A DNA stretch of 64,000 nt. Source: Labedella phragmitis. GTDB lineage: Bacteria; Actinomycetota; Actinomycetes; Actinomycetales; Microbacteriaceae. The notes under the pieces were generated by a model. It worked only from the letters and a program-made list of their open reading frames with translations. It searched no databases and had not been told where the DNA came from. Where the stretch lies: contig NZ_RZNB01000001.1 of NCBI RefSeq assembly GCF_004078635.1, forward strand, positions 926,467 through 990,466. Reading direction: 5' to 3'. Position numbers and translations under genes: made by a program. Shown in pieces: positions 43,126 to 52,774 of the stretch. Position 1 is the stretch's first letter, and the number at the start of each line of letters is the position of its first letter.

Positions 43126-46100
43126 TCAGTCGACGGTGGAGGCGCCTCCTCTCCGGCGACGCCCGCGCAGGAGAGCGAACGCGCCGAGGGATATGGCCGT
43201 GCCCGCGGCGAGCATCAGGGCTGCTGCGCCAGCCGCTCCGGTCGAGGCGAGGGGATCGCTGTCGGATGCGTCCGGTTCGTCCGGGTCACCCGGGATCTCG
43301 CTCGGCTGCGGGCCCGGTGTGGGCTCGTCGGGATCGCCCGGTTCGCCGGGTCCGCCGGGTTCGCCGGGTTCGGTCGGCCCCTCGGCACCCGGCCGCAGGT
43401 CCTCCGTGCTGACACCCGGGATGTTGATCCAGGTCTGCGCGATGAGGTGGATGCCCGGCGGGACTGTCGCCTCCCACCCGGTCACCGCCCACAGCGGCGT
43501 CTCCTCCCGCACAGGCATCGACCGGCTGATCACGGGCCCGCGTTCCGTGATCTCCTCGACGGGGATCGCCTCATAGAAGAAGGGGTCCCGTTCGAAGCGT
43601 TGCTCGCCCTCGCCGACCACGAGGTCGAAGCCGCCGCTGTACGGAGCGTACCGATTGCTCACCTCGAGCGTGAGAGGCCGTTCCTCGTCGGTTTCGTCGC
43701 CGACGGTCATCGTGCCCCAATAGTTCTGGGAGATGGAGATGCCCGCCGTATCACAGCGGCCGTCGGCCGTGTTCTCGAAGCTGGCGATCGTCGTCGCCGT
43801 GGCCTCATCGAAGACCTCCACGCTGACGAAACCGGTGAGGTCCCATGTCCGTGTGGCGTTCCCGCCGTCGAAGAACTCCGATGCGACCACGAGACGGCCG
43901 TCACAGCCGACGTAGCGCAGCATCTCGACGATGGTCGTGCCAGTGCGGTTGTCCACGGCGACGTCGACGACGTCGGGGTCCGCGATGGTCGGCGTGATCG
44001 TAAGGGAGCTCGGACCGGAGGTCTCAGCCGTGAAGACCTCGGTCGTGTACGACGGGCCCTCCGACCCGTCCTCGAACACCACCGCGATGACCCCAACGAG
44101 TTCGCCGGCCGCGACCTCCACAGTGGTCGTGTCGATCGTGAGGGACGGCAGGCCCGTGACCTCGCCGACCCTCAGGGTCTCATCCGCGAAACGTTCACCG
44201 GAGGCCACGGATTCGATCGTGTAGTGAATCGTGCCGTGGCCGGAGTACGTGATCGCGAGTCGCGACATCGGCGTGCCGTCGAAGGCGACCGTCGGGTAGC
44301 CCCACGCGTTCTGAATCGTGACGGGTGTGACGTTGAACGGCGCGCTGAGTTCGGCTCCACCTCCCGCGAGGGTCAACTCGTGGGCCCCCGCAGTCGTGTC
44401 GTTCGGGACGGTGACGAACCAGTCGATCGCTCCTCCCGGCGGAGCGACGCCGACCCTGACCACGCCGATGCCGTCGATCGACGCCGAGTAGCGTTCACCC
44501 GCAACGAGCCCGGTCGCCGAAACGCGCAGATCGCCGCCGAGACCGACCCACTCGGGGCCGACCTCCAGGGCCGCGAGCCCGGGAGCGGCGACCGGCTCAT
44601 CGCCGGCGTCGACGGTCACGATCGTCGTGAGTCCGGTGTCACCGAAGCGCACGACACCGAGATAGGTCCCGCCGTCGAGTCCCGACCACGCGGCGCGGAC
44701 GATCGGGGTGTCGCCCACGGCCCCGGAGAGGGTACCGGGTTCCGTCGTGAACTCCCCGGCGGCCGCCGCGGGATCGACGGCGAACGTCGTGAGCGTGTAG
44801 TCGAGGGACGTGGACCCGTCCGATGCGGCGGAGTAGAAGCTCACGTCCACGAGGTAGGTGCCGCCGGACGCCGGCACCGAGCCGAGGTCCACACGCTCGT
44901 CGGCGCTGCCCGTCGCGGACATCCCCACCTGAGAGAAGCCGCCGTTCTGGTTCCGGCGGGAGACCACGAGGTCGAGGTCGGCCGAGTCGTCCGCGGCGTC
45001 GAGGTCGAAGCGCGCGAACGTCGTCCCCGCCGGGATCGTGATGGCGAAGCGGTCGGAGGAGGCTCCGACCGTGCCTGTACCGGTCTGGCGCGAGCCCCGG
45101 GCCAGACCGTCGGCGCTCAACGGGATCGAACCGGCCTCTCCGACGCTCACGGGGATCCCGACCTCGCCGGTCGTGCCCGTGCCGGCCACCTCGGTCGGCA
45201 CGTCGAGTGCCACCGGCTGGATCGCGAGAGCACTCCGCACGGCGAACCGATCGTTCGCCCACGTGAGGTATCCCGTGCTGAACCGCGAGAGTTCGGCGTC
45301 GGTGCGGGTGAAGGTCACTGTGAACTCGCGCTCCTCGCCCGCGGCATCGAAGCTGAGTGTGCTCGGCGACACCGTCACCGACACGCCCGAAAGCCCCTCG
45401 ACGGACGCGGTGTACTCGCCCGACGCCGTCGCGGTGACGGTCCGGGTCACGGTCTGAGAACCGGCGAGTCCACCGATCCCGATGGACGGGAGGTTGAGAT
45501 CCGACGGGTCGATCGGATCGACGCCGTGCTCTTCGCCAATGCCCTGCAGGTACGCGGTCCAGTCGGTGACGTCGTTGAGATAGAGAAGACCGGGGGACAG
45601 GTAGTCGCGGGGAACCACCTCGCCGTTGCCCTGCCCGAAGGGGTCACCGAACGGTTCGCCAATGTCGGTGAGTGTTTCGCGCGCGGTAGTCATGAGGGCC
45701 GACTTCACCTCCGACGGCGACGCCGTCGGGTGTTCCCCGAGGTAGAGGGCAGCGAGGCCGGCGACGTGTGGAGAAGCCATCGAGGTTCCCGACATGTATC
45801 CCCATGTCGGGTCGGCTTCATCGGCGTTGGCGGTGGCCGCGAGGATGTTCACCCCGGGGGCGGCGACGTCGGGCTTGATCAGGTCGGATCCGTCCGCGAG
45901 CACGGGGCCGCGACTCGAGAAGCCCGCTACCTGGGGAGTCGGAGCGGGGGCTTCACCCGCGGTGTTACCGTTCTCGAGCGTCGCCGTGGCTCCGTCGGTG
46001 GCGGTGTAGGCGACGAGGGCGTCGCGAGCGGCGGAGTCGACGTGGATCGTCGGGACACTGTGCGCGTCGAGGTCCGTCGAGTCGGGCGAGGTGTTGACGA

Positions 46101-47607
46101 GCACCATACCGATGCCGCCGGCTCGCGCAACCTCGGCCGATTTCGCTACCCTGTCGACCTCGCCGCGGTCGCAGAGCACGATCGTTCCGGCTGTTCGAGC
46201 CGGGTCGAGGGAGTCTGGGCCGCACAGTGCGGAGGACGTGGCACCGGCGAGCGCGACGTCCGCTGCGGACACGAACGGACCGGCGACGCCGGCGCTCGGC
46301 ACCGTCGTCGTCGCACCGAGGAATGCGGTGCCGTCGCCGAGGCGCACCGTGCCCTCCGGTGCGGGAATGGTGGAGGCAGCGACCGTCGTGATCCACGGCG
46401 ACGCGTTGTCCAGCGTCGAGGCATTCGGCCCCGCATTGCCGGCGGCCGCCGCGACGAAGATGCCGACCTCGGCCGCCCGCATGAAGGCCTGATCCGTGAG
46501 GGAGTTCGTCGTCTCGGCCGCGCCGCCTCCGATGGAGTAGTTGATGACGTCCACGTTGTCGGCGACAGCGGCGTCGATCGCCGCGAGCAGGTCGGCCGTC
46601 GCGCAACCGTCGTCCGTCGTCGCCGCGGGGTCCGGGCCCTCCCAGCAGGCCTTGTACACGGCGAGCTTCGCGGCGGGCGCGACGCCCGAGATGACCGGCC
46701 CGGCGGTGACGGCGTCGACGGACGCGTTGCCGGCAGCGGTCGAAGCCGTGTGGGAACCGTGCGACGCTCCGTCGCGAGGCGAGAGGTACTCGCCGGTAGC
46801 GGTGGTGCCGATGCGGTCGGCGCCGAACCCGTTCACGAAGTATCGCGCTCCGATCAGCTTGGTGGAGCAGTCGTCGGCCGTGAACTGGTCTCCCGTCTCG
46901 CACGTGCCGCGGAACTGTGACCCGTCCGTCTTCTCGAAGATGATGGCGTCGCCATCGCGATACGGGTCCCCGCCGGCGGTGGAGCGGAGGGCTTCGCCCG
47001 CGAACGAGGGGTTCTCCGGCGCGATGCCGGTGTCGATGATGCCGACGACGATGCCCGCCCCGGCCTCGTCGGACCCCCCGAGCGAGGACCAGACGCCGTC
47101 GTCGCCCTCGAGTCCGAGGTAGCCGGTGGACGTGCCGGCGTCGGAGACGCTGAGGATCTCGTTCTCGACGACGGTCGCGACGCGAGTGTCTGAGCGCAGC
47201 TTCTCGAGTTGCGCGTCGGTGAGGTCTGCGGCGAAGCCGTTGGTCGCCAGCGTGTATCCGATCAGGATGTCCGCGCCGACGGATTCCGCCACCTGGGACT
47301 GGGTCTCCTCGAGCCCGCGGGTGTAGTCGGCGACACGTCTCGATGCGGCGTCGAAGCGCGAACCCGATCGAGCCGCGGCAGCCTGGTCCCTCAGGACGAC
47401 GACGTAGGTCTTCGTCTCCTCTGTCCCCGCGTCCCCCGCCGGTGTCGAGAATTCGGTGGCCGAGGACGGGGCGACGATCGGCTCGAGAGCCAATGCCGTC
47501 GACGGGAGGGCGAGGGAGACGGTTACGGCGCCGAGCGCGAGAGCGGCCGCGAGGATGCGCGCCGGTCGTCGATGCGCTGGGGCAGGCCGAGGTGATCTGA
47601 GTTTCAC
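43126..47607 (-). CDS. Large cell-wall-anchored S8 family serine peptidase
   Basis: 1493 residues starting at GTG 47607 (AAAGGA 7 nt upstream; SVKLRSPRPAP). Signal peptide ~1-41 (ILAAALALGAVTVSLALPSTALA), I9-like propeptide (TYVVVLRDQAAAARSG to VVENEILSV), then catalytic Asp192 (GIIDTGIAP), His283 (SHGSHTASTAAG), oxyanion Asn391 (AAAGNAGP) and Ser609 (SGTSMASPHVAGL), with a PA-type insertion between His and Ser (~430-550). Beyond ~690 come Fn3-like and other beta domains not recognised individually. The C-terminus has a P/G/E-rich wall-spanning linker, LASTG at ~1453-1457 (LAxTG sorting motif), a hydrophobic helix and RGRRRR. Probably a surface protease anchored by a class E sortase. Confidence 0.9.
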   Translation of the reverse strand: MKLRSPRPAPAHRRPARILAAALALGAVTVSLALPSTALALEPIVAPSSATEFSTPAGDAGTEETKTYVVVLRDQAAAARSGSRFDAASRRVADYTRGLEETQSQVAESVGADILIGYTLATNGFAADLTDAQLEKLRSDTRVATVVENEILSVSDAGTSTGYLGLEGDDGVWSSLGGSDEAGAGIVVGIIDTGIAPENPSFAGEALRSTAGGDPYRDGDAIIFEKTDGSQFRGTCETGDQFTADDCSTKLIGARYFVNGFGADRIGTTATGEYLSPRDGASHGSHTASTAAGNASVDAVTAGPVISGVAPAAKLAVYKACWEGPDPAATTDDGCATADLLAAIDAAVADNVDVINYSIGGGAAETTNSLTDQAFMRAAEVGIFVAAAAGNAGPNASTLDNASPWITTVAASTIPAPEGTVRLGDGTAFLGATTTVPSAGVAGPFVSAADVALAGATSSALCGPDSLDPARTAGTIVLCDRGEVDRVAKSAEVARAGGIGMVLVNTSPDSTDLDAHSVPTIHVDSAARDALVAYTATDGATATLENGNTAGEAPAPTPQVAGFSSRGPVLADGSDLIKPDVAAPGVNILAATANADEADPTWGYMSGTSMASPHVAGLAALYLGEHPTASPSEVKSALMTTARETLTDIGEPFGDPFGQGNGEVVPRDYLSPGLLYLNDVTDWTAYLQGIGEEHGVDPIDPSDLNLPSIGIGGLAGSQTVTRTVTATASGEYTASVEGLSGVSVTVSPSTLSFDAAGEEREFTVTFTRTDAELSRFSTGYLTWANDRFAVRSALAIQPVALDVPTEVAGTGTTGEVGIPVSVGEAGSIPLSADGLARGSRQTGTGTVGASSDRFAITIPAGTTFARFDLDAADDSADLDLVVSRRNQNGGFSQVGMSATGSADERVDLGSVPASGGTYLVDVSFYSAASDGSTSLDYTLTTFAVDPAAAAGEFTTEPGTLSGAVGDTPIVRAAWSGLDGGTYLGVVRFGDTGLTTIVTVDAGDEPVAAPGLAALEVGPEWVGLGGDLRVSATGLVAGERYSASIDGIGVVRVGVAPPGGAIDWFVTVPNDTTAGAHELTLAGGGAELSAPFNVTPVTIQNAWGYPTVAFDGTPMSRLAITYSGHGTIHYTIESVASGERFADETLRVGEVTGLPSLTIDTTTVEVAAGELVGVIAVVFEDGSEGPSYTTEVFTAETSGPSSLTITPTIADPDVVDVAVDNRTGTTIVEMLRYVGCDGRLVVASEFFDGGNATRTWDLTGFVSVEVFDEATATTIASFENTADGRCDTAGISISQNYWGTMTVGDETDEERPLTLEVSNRYAPYSGGFDLVVGEGEQRFERDPFFYEAIPVEEITERGPVISRSMPVREETPLWAVTGWEATVPPGIHLIAQTWINIPGVSTEDLRPGAEGPTEPGEPGGPGEPGDPDEPTPGPQPSEIPGDPDEPDASDSDPLASTGAAGAAALMLAAGTAISLGAFALLRGRRRRGGASTVD

Positions 47608-47721
47608 TGAGGGTCCTTTGAGACATCGGGAGGGGACGGGTCCTCCCGGTGACGATGCGCAACCGGAGAGTCCCTCCTCCGTTGCTACCGATGCCACGGG
47701 TTCCGCGTCAATCGACCGCGT

Positions 47722-47749
47722 GTCCGATAACGGCGCTGTCCGATTCCGG
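47722..47749. promoter_or_regulatory. Direct repeats GTCCGATAACGG / GTCCGATTCCGG upstream of the subtilase
   Basis: Two 12-mers at 47722-47733 and 47738-47749 differ at two positions and start 16 bp apart, in the 211-bp gap between the LuxR-type regulator and the subtilase, about 115 bp before the subtilase start. Possible activator sites; promoter elements on the minus strand are not clear. Confidence 0.35.
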
Positions 47750-47818
47750 ACGCCCCCGTTCATAGAGCCGCAACAGCGGGGAAACGCGCTCGACACATCG
47801 GCACCGCGGTGGAGAGGA

Positions 47819-48832
47819 CTAGATCCAGCCTCGCCGCGCCGCCTCGACACCGGCATGGAACCGGCTCATGGCGCCCAGCTCGGTGAAGACGTCCTGCATC
47901 CTCCGCCGGAGCGTGCGTGTGGACACGCCCAACTCGCGTGCGATGACCTCGTCCTTGAGGTCGGCCGACAGCAGCGTGAGGAGCGTGCGTTCGTCCGGCG
48001 TCGGGGGTCGTCCCGTCCGGCGACCGGTCGAGGGGGTGCGGATCCGCGGGCCGGCGCTCCCGCCGCCCACGAGGGGCTCTGCGGTATCCCAGTAAAGCTC
48101 GAAGAGCGCGACGAGAGCGTCGATGAGTTGCGGGGACCGCGTCACGAGCGCCTCGGGCTCCCGCTCGTTGAGGGAGAGGGACAGGATGGCACGCTTGCGG
48201 TCGGCGAGGGCGAGCTTCACCGGGACGGACTCCGTGAGCCGCGCCTGCTCGCCTCCCGCGATGTCCTGAAGCACCTCGTCGAGTCGCCCCGGTCTGTTGA
48301 AACTCTCCCGCCCGTAGAGGCTGCGCCAGTCGACGTCCCTCGCGAGGGCGAGGCCTTGGAGCCGGTCCTGCACCCCGACCACGTACGGAGGCTTGTCGAA
48401 CGCGAGCATCTCCCGTTCGACTCCGAGGCTCACTCGACCGTACCAGTCGCCGATCGCCTCCGGACCGGTGATGACGAGGGTGCGCGAGGATCGCGCACCC
48501 TCCCGTCGATTGAGGTCGAACGCCTCTGCCAGCTCGGGGATGACGGAGCGAAGGGCGTCGACCCGGCGCGCGTGACCGTCTGCGAGAGACCTCAGCGATG
48601 CGCGCGGGTCGACAGCCGTGAACCCGCCGGACGCCACTTGTACGGCGAGACCTGCGTCGGACAGGATCGCCAGCCGCTCGGCGACCACGTCGGGGGAGAA
48701 ATCGAGCGCGATCGCGAGAGAGTCTGTGTGCGCGACGTCGACCGACAGGAGTTGGCGATAGACGCGTTCGCCGATCTCGTCGACCCCGGCGAGCCGGAGC
48801 GCGTCGGGGGGAGTGCTCGGTCTCACGCTCAC
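47819..48832 (-). CDS. LuxR-type transcriptional regulator with TrmB-like N-terminus
   Basis: 337 residues from GTG 48832 (a second GTG two codons on is possible). N-terminal winged-helix region VYRQLLSVDVAHTDSLAIAL / VVAERLAILSDAGLAV, a middle domain with no cofactor motif recognised (REMLAFDKPPYVVGVQ), and a C-terminal LuxR-like HTH: ADLKDEVIARELGVSTRTLRRRMQDVFTELG then SRFHAGVEAARRGWI. Such regulators in Actinobacteria often sit beside secreted subtilases, and this one precedes the subtilase gene on the same strand, so control of that protease is plausible. Confidence 0.82.
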   Translation of the reverse strand: MSVRPSTPPDALRLAGVDEIGERVYRQLLSVDVAHTDSLAIALDFSPDVVAERLAILSDAGLAVQVASGGFTAVDPRASLRSLADGHARRVDALRSVIPELAEAFDLNRREGARSSRTLVITGPEAIGDWYGRVSLGVEREMLAFDKPPYVVGVQDRLQGLALARDVDWRSLYGRESFNRPGRLDEVLQDIAGGEQARLTESVPVKLALADRKRAILSLSLNEREPEALVTRSPQLIDALVALFELYWDTAEPLVGGGSAGPRIRTPSTGRRTGRPPTPDERTLLTLLSADLKDEVIARELGVSTRTLRRRMQDVFTELGAMSRFHAGVEAARRGWI

Positions 48833-48904
48833 GATTCGAGCCCCGGTGGTGTGGTTGTGAGCGCACCTGGTGCGCGTGCGGTTCTTCGGCAGGTGGTTCT
48901 TCGG

Positions 48905-48989
48905 CGGAGGATGGGGGATTCGAACCCCCGAGGGCTTGCACCCAACACGCTTTCCAAGCGTGCGCCATAGGCCACTAGGCGAATCCTCC
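48905..48989 (-). tRNA. tRNA-Ser (GGA)
   Basis: 85 nt. Acceptor GGAGGAT/ATCCTCC with discriminator G, D arm in CGCCTAGTGGCCTATGGCG, anticodon stem CACGC/GCGTG with loop TTGGAAA giving anticodon GGA, a long class II variable arm as expected of tRNA-Ser, and T arm GGGGGTTCGAATCCCCC. CCA is not encoded. Reads UCC and UCU codons. Confidence 0.95.
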
Positions 48990-49111
48990 TGACGGACGCG
49001 GCGAACCGCGACCTGAACATCCTACCGGGTCGCGCGACAGGCCGGCGCCACCGCGGCCCCTAACCAGGCGGTGCGTGGCGACGACTCGGCGGGCGCTGTA
49101 GGATTGTGGTC

Positions 49112-49200
49112 GGCTCCCCGCGTGGCGCCATCCAGGCCAACTCCCCCAGGGCGGAAACGCAGCAAGGGTAACCGGGCTCTGGCGGGTGCGCGGGGGGTCC
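49112..49200 (+). ncRNA. ffs: Signal recognition particle RNA, small bacterial (4.5S) type
   Basis: The ends GGCTCCCCGCG and CGCGGGGGGTCC pair; between them the conserved domain IV reads CCCAGGGCGGAAACGCAGCA and continues AAGGGTAACCGGGCTCTGG, the actinobacterial form of the GGAA-loop hairpin that binds Ffh. A T run (49200-49207) ends the gene. A -10-like TAGGAT lies at 49099-49104. The close tRNA-Ser-ffs arrangement ahead of dnaX is normal; here pta-ackA lies between ffs and dnaX. Confidence 0.92.
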
Positions 49201-49344
49201 TTTTTTATGTCGACGGTCACGTCTCGCCGGCGTATGCGGAGGGCGGAACGATGCACGTCCGACCGCTTTTCGACACAGCGTAGAAGAGTGTCACCCGGCT
49301 CCTGTAGCGTGGGACACGACCCCTTGGACAACCGAAGGATGATC

Positions 49345-51471
49345 GTGGCCACGAGCGTGTACATCACATCGGCGGAGGGACACACCGGGAAGTCGACGAT
49401 CGCCCTCGGGCTCCTCGACTTGCTCTCCCACGAGGTGAAGCGTGTCGGTGTCTTCCGCCCCATCTCGCGATCGGTGGAGGAGCGGGACTACGTCCTCGAA
49501 CTCCTGCTCCAGCACGACGGTGTCGACCTCGATTACGACGAATGCATCGGCGTCGGCTACGACGACGTGCACGCCGGTCCCGAGCTCGCCCTCTCGCGCA
49601 TCGTGCAACGCTACAAGTCGGTCGAAGCGAAGTGCGACGCCGTCGTGATCCTCGGCTCCGACTACACCGACGTCGGCAGCCCGACCGAGCTCGGCTTCAA
49701 CGCCCGCATCGCGACGAACCTCGGTGCTCCGGTCCTCCTCGTGCTCGGCGGGCGCGAAGGCCAGGGATCCGGAGAGCGCCTCGGACAGAGCAGGTCGCGG
49801 AGCCCCGAGCACATGAAGCAGATCGCCGAGCTGGCCCTCGGGGAGCTCCGCAACGCGCACGCGACGCTCCTCGCGGTGATCGCGAATCGCGCGGACGACA
49901 CGGACACCGCCGCGATCGTCGCCGGCATCGAGGGCGCGAAGCCGGGCGTCCCCGTGTGGGCGATCCCCGAGAACCCGTACCTCGTCGCCCCGAGTATGGG
50001 CTCGATCATGTCGTCGCTCGACGGCGAGCTCCTGAAGGGCGACCCCGCTCTACTTCAGCGCGAGGCGCTCGGCGTGGTCGTCGCCGGCATGGGCATGGTC
50101 AACGTGCTTCCGCGTCTGACGGAGGGCGCGGTGCTCGTCGTCGCGGGCGACCGCACGGAGGTCCTGCTCGCCGCGCTCATGGCGCAGGCCGCCGGCACCT
50201 TCCCGTCCATCGCCGGCATCGTCCTCAACGGCGGCTTCGATCTCCCCGAGCCGATCGAGCGCCTGCTCGACGGCCTCCCGCAGACCCTTCCGATCATCCG
50301 TACGGGGCTCGGCACGTACGACACGATCGTGGCGATCACCTCGACGCGAGGGCGCCTCGCCGCCGACTCGCAGCGCAAGTACGACGCGGCACTCGCGCTC
50401 TTCGAGCAGCACGTCGACACGGCCACTCTCGTCGACCGGCTCCAGGTCAGCCGGACGTCCGTCGTGACGCCGCTCATGTTCGAGTACGGACTGCTCGAGC
50501 AGGCGCGCGCCGCCGACCGGCACATCGTCCTCCCGGAGGGTGAGGACGACCGTATCCTCCGCGCCGCCCACACGCTGCTCGCGCGCGACGTCGCGCGGCT
50601 CACGATCCTCGGGGAGCCCTTCGAGGTGCGCTCGCGGGCGATAGAGCTCGGCCTCGACATCGCGGGCGCCGAGGTCCTCTCGCCCCACGACCCGGTGCTC
50701 GCCCTCAAGTTCGCGGAGGAGTACGCGCGAGTGCGCGCCCACAAGGGAGTCACCCTCGATCAGGCCAAGGACGTCGTGACCGACGTGTCGTACTTCGGAA
50801 CGCTCATGGTGCACATGGGGCTCGCCGACGGCATGGTCTCCGGCGCGATCCACACCACGGCACACACCATCCGGCCGGGTTTCGAGATCATCAAGACCAC
50901 GCCGGGCGTGAACGTCGTCTCGAGCGTCTTCCTCATGGCTCTCGAGGACCGCGTGCTCGTCTACGGCGACTGCGCCGTCGTGCCGGATCCCGACTCGTCG
51001 CAACTCGCCGACATCGCGATCTCGTCAGCGGGCACCGCGGCACAGTTCGGGATCGATCCGCGCATCGCGATGCTCTCCTACTCCACGGGGGAGTCGGGAT
51101 CGGGCGCCGACGTCGAGAAGGTGCGTGCGGCCACGGCCCTCGTCCGTGAACGCCGGCCGGACCTCCGGGTCGCGGGTCCGATCCAGTACGACGCCGCAGC
51201 CGACGCCGCCGTCGCGGCCACGAAGATGCCGGGCTCGGACGTCGCGGGGCGCGCGACCGTGTTCATCTTCCCCGACCTCAACACGGGCAACAACACCTAC
51301 AAGGCCGTGCAGCGCTCCGCCGGAGCCGTCGCCATCGGCCCGGTGCTCCAGGGGCTCAACAAGCCGATCAACGACCTCTCGAGGGGAGCGACCGTGCAGG
51401 ACATCGTCAACACCGTCGCGATCACCGCCATCCAAGCCGGGGCGCGAGCAGCGGTGGAGGCGGCGTCGTGA
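49345..51471 (+). CDS. pta: Phosphate acetyltransferase, long form
   Basis: 708 residues. Interconverts acetyl-CoA and acetyl phosphate. Three parts: an N-terminal BioD-like P-loop domain (SAEGHTGKSTIALGLLDLL), a DRTGG regulatory domain (~residues 215-325: EALGVVVAGMGMVNVLPRL, GDRTEVLLAALM), and the C-terminal catalytic PTA domain (IVLPEGEDDRILRAAHTLL, SGAIHTTAHTIRPGFEII, SYSTGESGSGADVEKV, FPDLNTGNNTYKAVQR). GTG 49345 is preferred because GAAGGA lies 6 nt upstream; ATG 49339 overlaps that site. Coupled to ackA by GTGA. Confidence 0.93.
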   Translation: MATSVYITSAEGHTGKSTIALGLLDLLSHEVKRVGVFRPISRSVEERDYVLELLLQHDGVDLDYDECIGVGYDDVHAGPELALSRIVQRYKSVEAKCDAVVILGSDYTDVGSPTELGFNARIATNLGAPVLLVLGGREGQGSGERLGQSRSRSPEHMKQIAELALGELRNAHATLLAVIANRADDTDTAAIVAGIEGAKPGVPVWAIPENPYLVAPSMGSIMSSLDGELLKGDPALLQREALGVVVAGMGMVNVLPRLTEGAVLVVAGDRTEVLLAALMAQAAGTFPSIAGIVLNGGFDLPEPIERLLDGLPQTLPIIRTGLGTYDTIVAITSTRGRLAADSQRKYDAALALFEQHVDTATLVDRLQVSRTSVVTPLMFEYGLLEQARAADRHIVLPEGEDDRILRAAHTLLARDVARLTILGEPFEVRSRAIELGLDIAGAEVLSPHDPVLALKFAEEYARVRAHKGVTLDQAKDVVTDVSYFGTLMVHMGLADGMVSGAIHTTAHTIRPGFEIIKTTPGVNVVSSVFLMALEDRVLVYGDCAVVPDPDSSQLADIAISSAGTAAQFGIDPRIAMLSYSTGESGSGADVEKVRAATALVRERRPDLRVAGPIQYDAAADAAVAATKMPGSDVAGRATVFIFPDLNTGNNTYKAVQRSAGAVAIGPVLQGLNKPINDLSRGATVQDIVNTVAITAIQAGARAAVEAAS

Positions 51472-52673
51472 GCACCGTCCTCGTCGTCAACTCGGGATCG
51501 TCGTCCTTCAAGTACCAGCTGATCGACGTGGAGGACCGCGCGGCTCTCGCCTCGGGCCTCGTCGAGCGCATCGGCCAGGGCACCGGTCGTGTGGAGCACC
51601 GCGACGAAACCCGGGACGATCCCGACGCCGTCTGGGAGCGCGAGGTCGATATCCCCGATCACACGGCCGGCTTCGGTGAGATGATCGCGAGCTTCGAGGA
51701 GCACGGACCGTCCCTCGACGAGAACCGGCCAGTGGCCGTCGGACACCGTGTCGTGCACGGGGGGCGTCGCTTCTTCGAGCCGACAGTCATCACGGACCTC
51801 GTCAAGATCAACATCGAGGACCTCTCGGACCTCGCACCGCTCCACAACCCCGCAGCCGTCCAGGGCATCGACGCCGCGCAGAAGGCGTTCTCGGACATCC
51901 CGCACGTCGCGGTCTTCGACACGGCGTTCCACCAGACGCTCCCGCCGGCGGCCTACATGTACGCGATCGATCGGGAGCTCGCGGCGAAGCACCGTATCCG
52001 GCGCTACGGGTTCCACGGCACATCGCACAAGTACGTCTCGGAGCACGTCGCCGAGTTCCTCGGCCGACCGCTCGCCGACCTCAATCAGATCGTGCTCCAC
52101 CTCGGCAACGGCGCCTCCGTCGCGGCCATCGCCGGTGGACGATCGGTCGAGACGTCGATGGGGATGACTCCGCTCGAGGGTCTCGTGATGGGCTCCCGCT
52201 CGGGCGACATCGATCCCGCCGTGCTCCTCCACCTCATGCGGCGCGCGGGGATGTCGGCGGACGATCTCGACGACCTCCTCAACAAGAGGAGCGGTGTCCT
52301 CGGCCTGTCCGGGGTGTCGGACATGCGCGACCTCGGTCAGCGCGCTGCCGCAGGAGACACGAATGCCCGCGAGACCCTCGACGTCTACGTGCACCGCCTG
52401 CGTCACTACATCGGCGCCTACTACGCGCAGCTCGGGCGGGTGGATGCGATCGCGTTCACGGCCGGCATCGGAGAGAACGACCACCGTATCCGGGCGGAGT
52501 CCCTCGCCGGCCTCGAACGGCTCGGCATCAGCGTCGACGATGAGCGGAACCGCTCCGTGAGTCGAGGCGAGATCTCGGTCATCTCGACGGACGACTCGGA
52601 GGTCGCCGTGCTCGTGGTGCCCACCGACGAGGAGCTCGAGATCGCCATCCAGACGCTGTCGGCGGTGGGCTGA
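51468..52673 (+). CDS. ackA: Acetate kinase
   Basis: 401 residues. Uses acetyl phosphate to make ATP and acetate, with Pta forming the overflow/acetate-activation route. All ASKHA motifs are present: TVLVVNSGSSSFKYQLID, GHRVVHGG, HLGNGASVAAI, RYGFHGTSHKYVS, SRSGDIDPAVLLHLMRR and FTAGIGENDHRIR. The GTG start overlaps the pta stop in GTGA. Typical length. Confidence 0.95.
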   Translation: MSTVLVVNSGSSSFKYQLIDVEDRAALASGLVERIGQGTGRVEHRDETRDDPDAVWEREVDIPDHTAGFGEMIASFEEHGPSLDENRPVAVGHRVVHGGRRFFEPTVITDLVKINIEDLSDLAPLHNPAAVQGIDAAQKAFSDIPHVAVFDTAFHQTLPPAAYMYAIDRELAAKHRIRRYGFHGTSHKYVSEHVAEFLGRPLADLNQIVLHLGNGASVAAIAGGRSVETSMGMTPLEGLVMGSRSGDIDPAVLLHLMRRAGMSADDLDDLLNKRSGVLGLSGVSDMRDLGQRAAAGDTNARETLDVYVHRLRHYIGAYYAQLGRVDAIAFTAGIGENDHRIRAESLAGLERLGISVDDERNRSVSRGEISVISTDDSEVAVLVVPTDEELEIAIQTLSAVG

Positions 52674-52774
52674 CCGCAGGATCAGCGGCTCCCGGCCGAA
52701 CGAGGGCGAGGCGATCTCCCGTCCGTCGAGGGAAGGTGCCACGACCGGACCGGGTGTCGGGGGTGGCGACTACC

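Noticed and set aside
43447..46920. A 1157-codon open frame on the plus strand opposite the subtilase
   Set aside because: Composition is dominated by Arg, Asp, Gly and Val with no domain, and it mirrors the GC-rich third positions of the real gene, which has signal peptide, catalytic triad and wall anchor.
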